NCBI RefSeq assembly: GCF_050948175.1
Contig: NW_027490486.1
Location: 62,001-126,000 of the forward strand
Length of the DNA stretch: 64,000 nucleotides
Source of the DNA: Xylocopa sonorina
Taxonomy: Eukaryota; Arthropoda; Insecta; Hymenoptera; Apidae
Direction: 5' to 3'
Below the pieces are notes generated by a model, which was given only the letters and a program-made list of their open reading frames with translations, made no database searches and was not told where the DNA came from. Positions 1-13,820 of the stretch are shown here, one piece after another (the first letter of the stretch is position 1; every line of letters begins with the position of its first letter). Both the position numbers and the translations under genes were made by a program.

Positions 1-912
1 TTGTTGAATGTGGAGGCTGCCGCGGTTAAGTAGCTTGATTTCCTGGTCCCGTAGTTGTCTAGCGTCTTCGTAATTATCTGTGCCAGTTAGGAGATCGTCG
101 ACATATAGATCTCGCTGGAGCACGGTCGATGCGAAAGGAGCATTCACCTTTTCGTCGCCCGCTAGCTGATGAATTCACCTGATGGCGAGGAAAGGCGCTG
201 AAGATAGACCAAACGTGACCGTGTTCAGCTCGTACGTTTTCACCTTTCCGTTGTTATCTCGCCATAATATCGTCTGGTGTCGGCGGCCTTCCGGTCTTAC
301 GAGGAACTGCCGATACATCTTCTCGATGTCTCCGGTTAAAACATAGGTGTGTTGACGAAACCTTATGAGAAGCGCGAATATGTCGTCCTGTATCGTTGGT
401 CCTGCCAAAAGCGTGTCGTCCAATGACAGTCCACTGCTCGTTCTTGCAGATCCATCGAAGACGACGCGAACCTTCGTTGTTGAGCTGGACAGTTTGATGA
501 CGGCGTGGTGGGGGAGGTAGAAGCCATCCGAATCGCGTGGTTCTACCTGGATCATGTGTCCCATCTCGAGATACTCCTCGATGACGGCGGAGTATTCTCG
601 TTTCAGTTCTGGACCTTTCATGAATTTTCGTTCGAGCGAAAGAAGACGGTTGAAGGCGGGCGACCGAGTTTCGGCTAACTGCATCTTCTTTTCATTGAAC
701 GGCAGTGCGACAATATAACGACCGGTTCGTATCCGTTTAACGTGGTCGTGAAAATTCTGCTCGCATTCCTGCTCCGCGGAAAATAGGTGTCGTACGTGTG
801 TACCCTCTTCTAGCTCCCAGAATTTTTGAAATTCGAAATTCAGGATTTTAACGAACGTTTGATGTTTCCTCCATGATGCCGATGTGGATACGCTCCACGA
901 CGAACCATCCAA
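1..912 (-). pseudogene. BEL/Pao pol fragment: reverse transcriptase
   Basis: An open frame of about 245 codons covers 178-912. It starts only at a TTG, because the true upstream frame is lost by a frameshift, so no start codon should be inferred. Numbering from 912, the family's FWELEE segment is near residues 31-36, VVFDGSA near 150-156, the RT motif A with its catalytic Asp in GDIEKMY near 194-200, and FGLSSAPF near 234-241. An in-frame TGA at 175-177 interrupts it at a position where the family usually has Cys. The same frame then continues to the window edge and contains the RT active-site YVDD at 94-105. An RT would copy element RNA into cDNA in the cytoplasm. Here the enzyme is truncated by the stop and the window edge. 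Confidence 0.85.
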
Positions 913-1410
913 ATTGCGTCTTTTGGAGGATTAATTCAGGATCGTTGCGAGGAGAAAGCTTGTACTGGCCGATGCTAAGAAATGATAAAGCGGGGCCGGT
1001 GCCGATTAACATAACCACATTTGCCGGTCGATGAAATTCTGGATCTGCTAGTTTTACAGTTGCCGGAATCGGAACCTTCGCCCTATCGATTTGCTCTTCT
1101 GGTATCGGTCCAGCGATTCGCGGTATCGTAAAGAATGTGAGCTTCCGGCCGAAGCCCGATAACCGGGATTTGATCTTCGTTGAGGCAATTTATTCGCGAC
1201 TTTGTGTAATTGGTTCGACGCTTCGATGGTTGTCGTATTATTCGTCGTGGGAAATCCAGGCTTTATTGCCAGGTCGTCTGTAATGAAGTTTGCACTCGAA
1301 CAGGTGAGGATCAATGTCCTACACTCGATTCTGGTCGCGATCAAGAACGCCGACGATCGCGGTGGCCATCAGCTCCGTTGTGCGACTGTTGACGACTAAG
1401 CTCTTGAACT
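905..1410 (-). pseudogene. BEL/Pao protease and pre-RT region, frameshifted
   Basis: Segments in different minus frames match the expected order of a BEL/Pao pol N-terminal half. A TAIVGVLDRD-like stretch lies at about 1334-1372. A degenerate retropepsin block follows, with ANFIT at 1279-1293 but CSS just before it at 1294-1302 where the catalytic D-S/T-G would be expected. An IGTGP/LSIGQYKLSP-like stretch lies at about 940-1010, and an LQKTQFGW motif at 905-928. They cannot be read as one frame. The protease active site looks lost, which fits an inactive relic. Each motif is short, so the region is supported mainly by its order and by the adjacent RT. Confidence 0.6.
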
Positions 1411-1532
1411 TTGGTACGAGCTTTTCGACTTTCCGTTGCAGTCATGCATATTCCGGTTGGTGGACCTCGTGCAGCTTCGCATTCTGTTGTTGGTTGCAGA
1501 CACGTCGTCCTCTTTTTCTGCAGCGTATACAA
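1411..1532 (-). pseudogene. Possible gag-end/zinc-knuckle remnant of the BEL/Pao relic
   Basis: Directly upstream (minus sense) of the protease remnant is a short Cys/His/Arg-rich open stretch. Its position matches where BEL/Pao elements have Cys-rich nucleic-acid-binding motifs before the protease. Too little remains to identify a real CCHC array, and the satellite boundary cuts it. It could equally be frame noise. Confidence 0.3.
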
Positions 1533-2230
1533 TTCAATACAATGTAAATGCCACACTTCCTTCCAACGGAACAGCGTTTCTAGATGTCTACGTATCGAAG
1601 CAATAGAGTTCTAATGCTTCAAAAAACGCAATATCGCATCTCATATCAGTGAATCATGATAAGATGCAATATTCAATGTAACGCGTTGCGTACCTCTCGT
1701 CAACACTTCAAAAGAATGTAAATGCCACACTACCTTGCGATGGAGTCGCGTTTCTAGCTGTGATCGTATCGAAGCAATAGTGTTCTAATGCATCATAAAC
1801 CGCAATATCGCATCTCAACACTTTGACTCACGATAAGATGTAATATTCAATGCAACGCATTACGTTTATCTCGTCTACACTTTAAGAGAATATAATACCA
1901 CACTTCCGTGCTAGGGAATGGCTATTCACGATGTCTACGTATCGAAGCAATAAAGTTCTAATTCTTCATAGAACGCGATATCGCCCCTCATTTCTATTTT
2001 TCATGATAACATGTAAGTCAATGTAACGCAATAACTATATCTCGTTAACACTTCAAAAGTATTTAAATCCCATACTTCCGTGGTACTTAATAGCGTTACT
2101 AGATGTCTACCTACCGAAGTAAGAGTGTTCTAATTCTTCATAAAACGCGACATCGCACCTCATTTCTAGGACTCATGATAAGATATAATATGATATGCGA
2201 AGTGTTATGTATTCCTCGTCTACACTTCAA
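1533..2230. repeat. Degenerate array edge (four diverged monomers)
   Basis: Monomer starts can be placed near 1541, 1715, 1889 and 2060 (spacing 174, 174, 171), and the next near 2234. These copies differ from the interior consensus at many positions and one carries a 3-bp deletion. From about 2230 onward monomers quickly resemble the interior. Diverged edge monomers next to non-satellite DNA are the known pattern for arrays homogenised by unequal exchange, so this is probably the true left boundary of the array. Confidence 0.85.
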
Positions 2231-5200
2231 ATGAATGTAAATGCGACACTTCCTTGCTAGGAAATAGCGTCTGCAGATGTCTAGGTATCGTAGCAATAGA
2301 GTTCTAATGCTTCTTAAAACGCGATATCGCATCTCATTTCTATGTTTCATGGTAAGATATAATATGATTTGCGAAGTGTAATGTATTCCTAGTCTACACT
2401 TCAAATGAATGTATATGCTACACTTCCATGCAAGGAAATAGCGTTAGCAGATGTCTACCTATCGTAGCAATAGATTTCTAACGCTTCTTAAAACGCGATA
2501 TCGCATCTCATTTCTATGTTTCATGGTAAGATATAATATGATTTGCGAAGTGTCATGTATTCCTCGTCTACACTTCAAATGAATGTAAATGCGACACTTC
2601 CTTGCTAGGAAATAGCGTCTGCAGGTGTCTAGGTATCGTAGCAATAGAGTTCAAATGCTTCTTAAAACGAGATATAGCATCTCATATCTATGTTTCATGA
2701 TCAGATATAATATTCATTGCGAAGTGTTATGCATTCCTCGTCTACGATTCAAATGAATGTAAATGCGACACGTCCTTGCTAGGAAATAGCGTCTGCAGAT
2801 GTCTAGGTATCGTAGCAATAGTGTTCAAATACTTCTTAAAACGAGATATAGCATCTCATATCTATGTTTCATGATAAGATATAATATTCATTGCGAAGTG
2901 TTATGCATTCTTCGTCTACGAGTCAAATGAATGTAAATGCGACACTTCCTTGCAAGGAAATAGCGTTTGCAGATGTCTACGTATCGTAGCAATAGAGTTC
3001 TAATGCTTCTTAAAACGTGATATCGTATCTCATTTCTATGTTTCATGATAAGATGTAATATTCACTGCGAAGTGTTATGTATTCCTCGTCTACACTTCAA
3101 ATGAATGCAAATGCGACACTTCCTTGTAAGGAAATAGCGTTTGCAGGTGTCTACGTATCGAAGCAATAGAGTTCTTATGATTCTTAAAACGCGATATCGC
3201 ATCTCATTTCTATGTTTCATGATAAGATATAATATTCATTGCGAAGTGTTATGCATTCCTCGTCTACGATTCAAATGAATGTAAATGCGACACATACTTG
3301 CTAGGAAATAGCGTCTGCAGATGTCTAGGTATCGTAGCAGTAGAGTTCAAATGCTTCTTAAAACGAGATATAGCATCACATATCTATGTTTCATGATAAG
3401 ATATAATATTCATTGCGAAGTGTTATGCATTCCTCGTCTACGAGTCAAATGAATGTAAATGTGACACTTCCTTGCAAGGAAATAGCGTTTGCAGATGTCT
3501 ACCTATCGTAGCAATAGAATTCTAATGCTTCTTAAAACGCGATATCGCATCTCATTTCTATGTTTCATGGTAAGATATAATATGATTTGCGAAGTGTCAT
3601 GTATTCCTCGTCTACACTTCAAATGAATGTAAATGCGACACTTCCTTGCAAGGAAATAGCGATTGCAGATGTCTACGTATCGTAGCAATAGAGTTCATAT
3701 GATTCTTAAAACGCGATATCGCATCTCATTTCTATGTTTCATGGTAAGATATAATATGATTTGCGAAGTGTTATGTATTCCTCGTCTACACTTCAAATGA
3801 ATGTAAATGCGACACTTCCTTGCAAGGAAATAGCGTTTGCAGATGTCTACGTATCGAAGCAATAGAGTTCAAGTTCTTCTTAAAACGAGATATTGCTTCT
3901 CATATCAATGTTTCATGATAAGATATAATATTCATTGCGAAGTGTTATGCATTCCTCGTCTACGATTCGAATGAATGTAAATGCGACACTTCCTTGCTAG
4001 GAAATAGCGTTTGCAGATGGCTACGTATCGTAGGGATAGTGTCCTAATGCTTCTTAAAACGTGATATCGTATCTCATTTCTATGTTTCACGATAAGATGT
4101 AATATTCACTGCGAAGTGTTATGTATTCCTCGTCTACACTTCAAATGAATGTAAATGCGACACTTCCTTGCTAGGAAATAGCGTCTGCAGATGTCTAGGT
4201 ATCGTAGCAATAGAGTTCTAATGCTTCTTAAAACGCGATATCGCATCTCATTTCTATGTTTCATGGTAAGATATAATATGATCTGCGAAGTGTAATGTAT
4301 TCCTCGTCTACACTTCAAATGAATGTAAATGCGACACTTCCTTGCAAAGGAATGGCGTTTGCAGATGTCTACGTATCGTAGCAATAGATTTCTAATGCTT
4401 CTTAAAACGCGATATCGCATCCCATTCCTATGTTTCATGATAAGATATAATATTCATTGCGAAGTGTTATGCATTCCTCGTCTACGATTCAAATGAATGT
4501 AAATGCGACACGTACTTGCTGGGAAATAGCGTCTGCAGATGTCTAGGTATCGTAGCAATAGAGTTCTAATGCTTCTTAAAACACGATATCGCATCTCATT
4601 TCTATGTTTCATGGTAAGATATAATATGATTTGCGAAGTGTAATGTATTCCTCGGCTACACTTCAAATGAATGTAAATGCGACACTTCCTTGCAAGGAAA
4701 TATCGTCTGCAGATGTCTAGGTATCGTAGCAATAGAGTTCTAATGCTTCTTAAAACGCGATATCTCATCTCATTTCTATGTTTCATGATAAGATATAATA
4801 TGATATGCGAAGTGTTATGTATTCCTCGTCTACACTTCAAATGAATGTAAATGCGACACTTCCTTGCTAGGAAATAGCGTCTGCAGATGTCTAGGTATCG
4901 TAGCAATAGAGTTCTAATGCTTCTTAAAACGCGATATCGCATCTCATTTCTATGTTTCGTGGTAAGATATAATATGATTTGCGAAGTGTAATGTATTCCT
5001 AGTCTACACTTCAAATGAATGTATATGCTACACTTCCATGCAAGGAAATAGCGTTAGCAGATGTCTACCTATCGTAGCAATAGATTTCTAACGCTTCTTA
5101 AAACGCGATATCGCATCTCATTTCTATGTTCCATGGTAAGATATAATATGATTTGCGAAGTGTTATGTATTCCTCGTCTACACTCCAAATGAATGTGAAC

Positions 5201-5479
5201 GCGACACTTCCTCGCTAGGAAATAGCGTTAGCAGATGTCTACGTATCGTAGCAATAGATTTCTAATGCTTCTTAAAACGCGATATCGCATCTCATTTCTA
5301 TGTTTCATGGTAAGATATAATATGATTTGCGAAGTGTCATGTATTCCTCGTCTACACTTCAAATGAATGTAAATGCGACACTTCCTTGCTAGGAAATAGC
5401 GTCTGCAGGTGTCTAGGTATCGTAGCAATAGAGTTCAAATGCTTCTTAAAACGAGATATAGCATCTCATATCTATGTTT

Positions 5480-7760
5480 CATGATCAGATATAATATTCA
5501 TTGCGAAGTGTTATGCATTCCTCGTCTACGAGTCAAATGAATGTAAATGTGACACTTCCTTGCAAGGAAATAGCGTTTGCAGATGTCTACGTATCGTAGC
5601 AATAGAGTTCTTATGATTCTTAAAACGCGATATCGCACCCCATTTCTATGTTTCATGATAGGATATAATATTCATTGCGAAGTGTTATGCATTCCTCGTC
5701 TACGATTCAAATGAATGTAAATGCGACACTTCCTTGCATGGAAATAGCGTTTGCAGATGTCTACGTATCGTAGCAATAGAGTTTTTATGATTCTTAAAAC
5801 GCGATATCGCATCTCTTTTGTATGTTGCATGGTAAGATATAATATGATTTGCGAAGTGTTATGTATTCCTCGTCTACACTTCAAATGAATGTAAATGCGA
5901 CACCTCCTTGCTAGGAAATAGCGTTTGCAGATTTTTACGTATCGTAGGGATTTTGTTTTAATGCTTCTTAAAACGTGATATCGTATCTCATTTCTATGTT
6001 TCATGATAAGGTATAATATTCATTGCGAAGTGTTATGTAAACCTCGCATACACTTCAAAAGTATGTAAATGCGACACTTCCTTGCAAGGAAATAGCGATT
6101 GCAGTTGTCTACGTATCGTAGCAATAGTGTTCATATGATTCTTAAAACGCGATATCGCATCTCATTTCTATGTTTCATGGTAAGATATAACATGATTTGC
6201 GAAGTGTCATGTATTCCTCGTCTACACTTCAAATGAATGTGAATGCGATACTTCCTCGCTAGGAAATAGCGTTTGCAGATGTCTACGTATCGTAGCATTA
6301 GCTTTCTAATGCATCTTAAAACGCGATATCGCATCTCATTCCTATGTTTCATGGTAAGATGTAATATGATTTGCGAAGTGTTATGCATTCCTCCTCTACA
6401 CTTCAAATGAATGTAAATGCGACACTTCCTTGCAAGGAAATAGCGTTTGCATATGTCTACCTATCGTAGCAATAGTGTTCTACTGCTTCTTAAAACGCGA
6501 TATCGCATCTCATTTCTATGTTTCATGGTAAGATGTAATATGATTTGCGAAGTGTTATGTATTCCTCGTCTACACTTCAAATGAATGTAAATGCGACACT
6601 TCCTTGCAGGGAAATGGCGTTTGCAGATGTCTACGTATCGAAGCAATAGAGTTCAAATGCTTCTTTAAACGAGATACTGCATCTCATATCTACGTTTCAT
6701 GATGAGATATAATATTCACTGCGAAGTGTTATGTATTCCTCGTCTACACTTCAAATGAATGTGAATGCGATACTTCCTCGCTAGGAAATAGCGTTTGCAG
6801 ATGTCTACGTATCGTAGCAATAGCTTTCTAATGATTCTTAAAACGCGATATCGCACCTCATTTCTATGTTTCATGGTAAGATGTAATATGATTTGCGAAG
6901 TGTTATGTATTCCTCGTCTACACTTCGAATGAATGTAAATGCGACACTTCCTTGCCAGGAAATAGCGTTTGCAAATGTCTACCTATCGTAGCAATGGAGT
7001 GCTTATGATTCTTAAAACGCGATATCGCATCTCAATTCTATGTTTCATGGTAAGATATAATATGATTTGCGAAGTGTTATGTATTCCTCGTCTACACTTC
7101 AAATGAATGTGAATGCGATACTTCCTCGCTAGGAAATAGCGTTTGCAGTTGTCTACGTATCGTAGCAATAGATTTCTAATGCTTCTTAAAACGCGATATC
7201 GCATCTCATTTCTATGTTTCATGGTAAGATATAATATGATTTGCGAAGTGTTATGTATTCCTCGTCTACACTTCAAATGAATGTAAATGCGGCACTTCCT
7301 TGCAAGGAAGTAGCGTTTTCAGATGTCTACGTATCGAAGCAATAGTGTTCAAATGCTTCTTAAAACGAGATATTGCATCTCATATCTATGTTTCATGATA
7401 AGATATAATATTCATTGCGAAGTGTTATGCATTCGTCGTCTACGATTCAAATGAACGTAAATGCGACACTTCCTTGCAAGGAAATAGCGTTTGCAGATGT
7501 CTAGGTATCGTAGCAATAGAGTTCAAATGCTTCTTAAAACGAGATATTGCATCTCATATCTATGTTTCATGATAAAATATAATATTCATTGCGAAGTGCT
7601 ACGCATTCCTCGCCTACGATTCAAATGAATGTAAAGTCGGCACTTCCTTGCAAGGAAATAGCGTTTGCAGATGTCTACGTATCGTAGCAATAGAGTTTTT
7701 ATGATTCTTAAAACGCGATATCGCATCTCAATTCTATGTTTCATGGTAAGATATAATATG
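5480..7760. repeat. Duplicated 13-monomer segment, left copy
   Basis: This roughly 2.28-kb segment is nearly identical to 9134-11414, at an offset of exactly 3654 bp (21 monomers). Shared private variants include the GTAAAGTCGGCAC deviation (about 7628 and 11282), TTTTGTATGTTGCATGG (about 5816 and 9470) and the TAAACCTCGCATAC variant (about 6038 and 9692). The right limit is where ATGATATGCG replaces ATGATTTGCG near 7763. Confidence 0.85.
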
Positions 7761-9133
7761 ATATGCGAAGTGTCATGTATTCCTCGTCTACACTTCAAAT
7801 GAATGTAAATGCGACACTTCCTTGCTAGGAAATAGCGTCTGCAGGTGTCTAGGTATCGTAGCAATAGAGTTTAAATGCTTCTTAAAACGAGATATAGCAT
7901 CTCATATCTATGTTTCATGATCAGATATAATATTCATTGCGAAGTGTTATGCATTCCTCGTCTACGAGTCAAATGAATGTAAATGCGACACTTCCTTGCA
8001 AGGAAATAGCGTTTGCAGATGTCTACGTATCGTAGCAATAGAGTTCTTATGATTCTTAAAACGCGATATCGTATCTCATTTCTATGTTTCATGATAAGAT
8101 ATAATATTCATTGCGAAGTGTTATGCATTCCTCGTCTACGATTCAAATGAATGTAAATGCGACACGTCCTTGCTAGGAAATAGCGTCTGCAGATGTCTAT
8201 GTATCGTAGCAATAGAGTTCAAATACTTCTTAAAACGAGATATAGCATCTCATATCTATGTTTCATGATAAGATATAATATTCATTGCGAAGTGTTATGC
8301 ATTCTTCGTCTACGAGTCAAATGAATGTAAATGCGACACTTCCTTGCAAGGAAATAGCGTTTGCGGATGTCTACGTATCGTAGCAATAGAGTTCTAATGC
8401 TTCTTAAAACGCGATATCGCATCTCATTTCTATGTTTCATGGTAAGATATAATATGATTTGCGAAGTGTTATGCATTCCTCGTCTACGATTCAAATGAAT
8501 GTAAATGCGACACGTCCTTGCTAGGAAATAGCGTCTGCAGATGTCTAGGTATCGTAGCAGTAGAGATCAAATGCTTCTTAAAACGAGATATAGCATCTCA
8601 TATCTATGTTTCATGATAAGATATAATATTCATTGCGAAGTGTTATGCATTCCTCGTCTACGAGTCAAATGAATGTAAATGTGACACTTCCTTGCAAGGA
8701 AATAGCGTTTGCAGATGTCTACCTATCGTAGCAATAGAATTCTAATGCTTCTTAAAACGCGATATCGCATCTCATTTCTATGTTTCATGGTAAGATATAA
8801 TATGATATGCGAAGTGTTATGTATTCCTCGTCTACACTTCAAATGAATGTAAATGCGACACTTCCTTGCTAGGAAATAGCGTCTGCAGATGTCTAGGTAT
8901 CGTAGCAATAGAGTTCTAATGCTTCTTAAAACGCGATATCGCATCTCATTTCTATGTTTCATGGTAAGATATAATATGATTTGCGAAGTGTAATGTATTC
9001 CTAGTCTACACTTCAAATGAATGTAAATGCGACACTTCCATGCAAGGAAATAGCGTTAGCACATGTCTACCTATCGTAGCAATAGATTTCTAACGCTTCT
9101 TAAAACGCGATATCGCATCTCATTTCTATGTTT

Positions 9134-11414
9134 CATGATAAGATATAATATTCATTGCGAAGTGTTATGCATTCCTCGTCTACGAGTCAAATGAATGTAA
9201 ATGTGACACTTCCTTGCAAGGAAATAGCGTTTGCAGATGTCTACGTATCGTAGCAATAGAGTTCTTATGATTCTTAAAACGCGATATCGCACCTCATTTC
9301 TATGTTTCATGATAGGATATAATATTCATTGCGAAGTGTTATGCATTCCTCGTCTACGATTCAAATGAATGTAAATGCGACACTTCCTTGCATGGAAATA
9401 GCGTTTGCAGATGTCTACGTATCGTAGCAATAGAGTTTTTATGATTCTTAAAACGCGATATCGCATCTCTTTTGTATGTTGCATGGTAAGATATAATATG
9501 ATTTGCGAAGTGTTATGTATTCCTCGTCTACACTTCAAATGAATGTAAATGCGACACCTCCTTGCTAGGAAATAGCGTTTGCAGATTTCTACGTATCGTA
9601 GGGATTTTGTTTTAATGCTTCTTAAAACGTGATATCGTATCTCATTTCTATGTTTCATGATAAGGTATAATATTCATTGCGAAGTGTTATGTAAACCTCG
9701 CATACACTTCAAAAGTATGTAAATGCGACACTTCCTTGCAAGGAAATAGCGATTGCAGTTGTCTACGTATCGTAGCAATAGTGTTCATATGATTCTTAAA
9801 ACGCGATATCGCATCTCATTTCTATGTTTCATGGTAAGATATAACATGATTTGCGAAGTGTCATGTATTCCTCGTCTACACTTCAAATGAATGTGAATGC
9901 GATACTTCCTCGCTAGGAAATAGCGTTTGCAGATGTCTACGTATCGTAGCATTAGCTTTCTAATGCATCTTAAAACGCGATATCGCATCTCATTTCTATG
10001 TTTCATGGTAAGATGTAATATGATTTGCGAAGTGTTATGCATTCCTCCTCTACACTTCAAATGAATGTAAATGCGACACTTCCTTGCAAGGAAATAGCGT
10101 TTGCATATGTCTACCTATCGTAGCAATAGTGTTCTAATGCTTCTTAAAACGCGATATCGCATCTCATTTCTATGTTTCATGGTAAGATGTAATATGATTT
10201 GCGAAGTGTTATGTATTCCTCGTCTACACTTCAAATGAATGTAAATGCGACACTTCCTTGCAGGGAAATGGCGTTTGCAGATGTCTACGTATCGAAGCAA
10301 TAGAGTTCAAATGCTTCTTTAAACGAGATACTGCATCTCATATCTACGTTTCATGATGAGATATAATATTCACTGCGAAGTGTTATGTATTCCTCGTCTA
10401 CACTTCAAATGAATGTGAATGCGATACATCCTCGCTAGGAAATAGCGTTTGCAGATGTCTACGTATCGTAGCAATAGCTTTCTAATGATTCTTAAAACGC
10501 GATATTGCACCTCATTTCTATGTTTCATGGTAAGATGTAATATGATTTGCGAAGTGTTATGTATTCCTCGTCTACACTTCGAATGAATGTAAATGCGACA
10601 CTTCCTTGCCAGGAAATAGCGTTTGCAAATGTCTACCTATCGTAGCAATGGAGTGCTTATGATTCTTAAAACGCGATATCGCATCTCAATTCTATGTTTC
10701 ATGGTAAGATATAATATGATTTGCGAAGTGTTATGTATTCCTCGTCTACACCTCAAATGAATGTAAATGCGACACTTCCTTGCAAGGAAATAGCGTTTGC
10801 AGTTGTCTACGTATCGTAGCAATAGATTTCTAATGCTTCTTAAAACGCGATATCGCATCTCATTTCTATGTTTCATGGTAAGATATAATATGATTTGCGA
10901 AGTGTTATGTATTCCTCGTCTACACTTCAAATGAATGTAAATGCGGCACTTCCTTGCAAGGAAGTAGCGTTTGCAGATGTCTACGTATCGAAGCAATAGT
11001 GTTCAAATGCTTCTTAAAGCGAGATATTGCATCTCATATCTATGTTTCATGATAAGATATAATATTCATTGCGAAGTGTTATGCATTCGTCGTCTACGAT
11101 TCAAATGAACGTAAATGCGACACTTCCTTGCAAGGAAATAGCGTTTGCAGATGTCTAGGTATCGTAGCAATAGAGTTCAAATGCTTCTTAAAACGAGATA
11201 TTGCATCTCATATCTATGTTTCATGATAAAATATAATATTCATTGCGAAGTGTTACGCATTCCTCGCCTACGATTCAAATGAATGTAAAGTCGGCACTTC
11301 CTTGCAAGGAAATAGCGTTTGCAGATGTCTACGTATCGTAGCAATAGAGTTTTTATGATTCTTAAAACGCGATATCGCATCTCAATTCTATGTTTCATGG
11401 TAAGATATAATATG
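9134..11414. repeat. Duplicated 13-monomer segment, right copy
   Basis: Second copy of the segment at 5480-7760, offset 3654 bp. It shares the same unusual variants in the same order and differs by only a few substitutions, so the duplication is recent relative to monomer divergence. The roughly 1.4 kb between the copies belongs to other local repeats. Confidence 0.85.
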
Positions 11415-13820
11415 ATTTGCGAAGTGTTATGTATTCCTCGTCTACACTTCAAATGAATGTGAATGCGATACTTCCTCGCTAGGAAATAGCGTTTGCAAAT
11501 ATCTTCGTATCGTAGCATTAGCTTTCTAATGCTTCTTAAAACGCGATATCGCATCTCATTTCAATCTTTCATGGTAAGATATAACATGCTTTGCGAAGTG
11601 TCATGTATTTCTCGTCTACACTTCAAATGAATGTAAATGCGACACTTCCTTGCTAGGAAATAGCGTCTGCAGATGTCTAGGTATCGTAGTAATAGAGTTC
11701 AAATGCTTCTTAAAACGAGATATTGCATCTCATATCTATGTTTCATGATAAGATATAATATTCATTGCGAGGTGTTATGCATTCCTCGTCTACGATTCAA
11801 ATGAATGTAAATGCGACACTTCCTTGCAAGGAAATAGCGTTTGCAGATGTCTACGTATCGTAGCAATAGAGTTTTTATGATTCTTAAAACGCGATATCGC
11901 ATCACATTTCTATGTTTCATGGTAAGATATAATATGATCTGCGACGTGTCATGTATTCCTCGTCTACACTTCAAATGAATGTAAATGCGACACTTCCTTG
12001 CTAGGAAATAGCGTCTGCAGATGTCTAGGTATCGTGGCAATAGAGTTCAAATGCTTCTTAAAACGAGATATTGCATCTCATATTTATGTTTCATGATAAG
12101 ATATGATATTCATTGCGAAGTGTTATGCATTCCTCGTCTACGATTCAAATGAATGTAAATGTGACACTTCCTTGCAAGGAAATAGCGTTTACAGATGTCT
12201 ACCTATCGTAGCAATAGAGTTCTAATGCTTCTTAAAACGCGATATCGCATCTCATTTCTATGTTTCATGGTAAGATATAATATGATTTGCGAAGTGTTAT
12301 GTATTCCTCGTCTACACTTCAAATGAATGTAAATGCGACACTTCCTTGCAAAGAAATAGCGTTTGCAGATGTCTACGTATCGTAGCAATAGATTCCTAAT
12401 GCTTCTTAAAACGCGATATCGCATCTCATTTCTATGTTTCATGGTAAGTTATAACATGATTTGCGAAGTGTCATGTATTCCTCGTCTACACTTCAAATGA
12501 ATGTAAATGCGACACTTCCTTGCTAGGAAATTGCGTCTGCAGATGTCTAGGTATCATAGCAATAGAGTACAAATGCTTCTTGAAACGAGATATTGCATCT
12601 CATATCTATGATTCATGATAAGATATAATATTCATTGCGAAGTGTTATGCATTCCTCGTATACGATTCGAATGAATGCAAATGTGACACTTCCTTGCAAG
12701 GAAATAGCGTTTGCAGATGTCTACGTATCGAAGCAATAGAGTTCAAATGCTTGCTAAAACGAGATATTGCATCTCATATCTATGTTTCATGAAGAGATAT
12801 AATATTAATTGCGAATTGTTATATATTCCTCGTCTACTCTTCAAATGAATGTAAATGCGACACTTCCTAGCAAGGAAATAGCGTTTGCAGATGTCTACGT
12901 ATCGAAGCAATAGATTGCAAATGCTTCTTAAAACGAGATATTGCATCTCATATCTATGTTTCATGATAGGAAATAATATTCATTGCGAAGTGTTATGCAT
13001 TCCTCGTCTACGATTCAAATGAATGTAAATGCGACACTTCCTTGCAAGGAAATAGCGTTTACAGATGTCTACCTATCGTAGCAATAGTGTTCTAATGCTT
13101 CTTAAAACGCGATATCGCATCTCATTTCTATGTTTCATGGTAAGATATAATATGATTTGCGAAGTGTTATGTATTCCTCGTCTACACTTCAAATGAATGT
13201 AATTGCGACACTTCCTTGCTAGGAAATAGCGTCTGCAGATGTCTAGGTATCGTAGCAATAGAGTTCAAATGCTTCTTAAAACGAGATATTGCATCTCATA
13301 TCTGTGTTTCATGATAAGATATAATATTCATTGCGGAGTGTTATGCATTCCTCGTATACGATTCAAATGAATGTGAATGCGACACTTCCTTGCTAGGAAA
13401 TAGTGTCTGCAGATGTCTAGGTATCGTAGCGATAGAGCTCTAATGCTTCTTAAAACGCGATATCGCATCCCATTTCTATGTTTCATGGTAAGATATAATA
13501 TGATTTGCGAAGTGTTATGTATTCCTCGTCTACACTTCAAATGAATGTAATTGCGACACTTCCTTGATAGGAAATAGTGTCTGCAGATGTCTAGGTATCG
13601 TAGCAATAGAGTTCTTATGATCCTTACAACGCGATATCGCATGGCATTTCTATGTTTCATGGTAAGATATAATATGATTTGCGAAGTGTTATGTATTCCT
13701 CGTCTACACTTCAAATGAATGTAAATGCGACACTTCCTTGCTAGGAAATAGCGTTTGCAGATGTCTACGTATCGAAGCAATAGAGTTCAAATGCTTCTTA
13801 AAACGAGATATTGCATCTCA

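Larger units (their letters stand above)
1..1532 (-). mobile_element. BEL/Pao-type LTR retrotransposon relic (partial, truncated both sides)
   Basis: On the minus strand this stretch carries, in order, a degenerate retropepsin-like region, the pre-RT segment with an FGW motif, a FWELEE-type linker and a reverse transcriptase fragment that runs off the window's left edge. This order and the motif wording are typical of BEL/Pao pol polyproteins. The reading frame is broken several times (frameshifts between about 1340 and 850, and an in-frame TGA at 175-177), so the copy cannot be functional. The right end is cut abruptly by satellite DNA at about 1527-1541. No LTR, primer-binding site, RNase H or integrase lies inside the window. 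Assignment to BEL/Pao rests on my recognition of motifs, not on a search. Confidence 0.85.

Noticed and set aside
1202..1614. Plus-strand frames of 60-77 codons over the BEL/Pao relic
   Set aside because: They are antisense shadows of the degenerate pol region and run into satellite.
2138..13780. Dozens of 60-190-codon minus-strand open frames as possible genes
   Set aside because: All are the same 58-residue period of the satellite read in one frame, bounded by class B stops or indels, with no unique start or expression signals.
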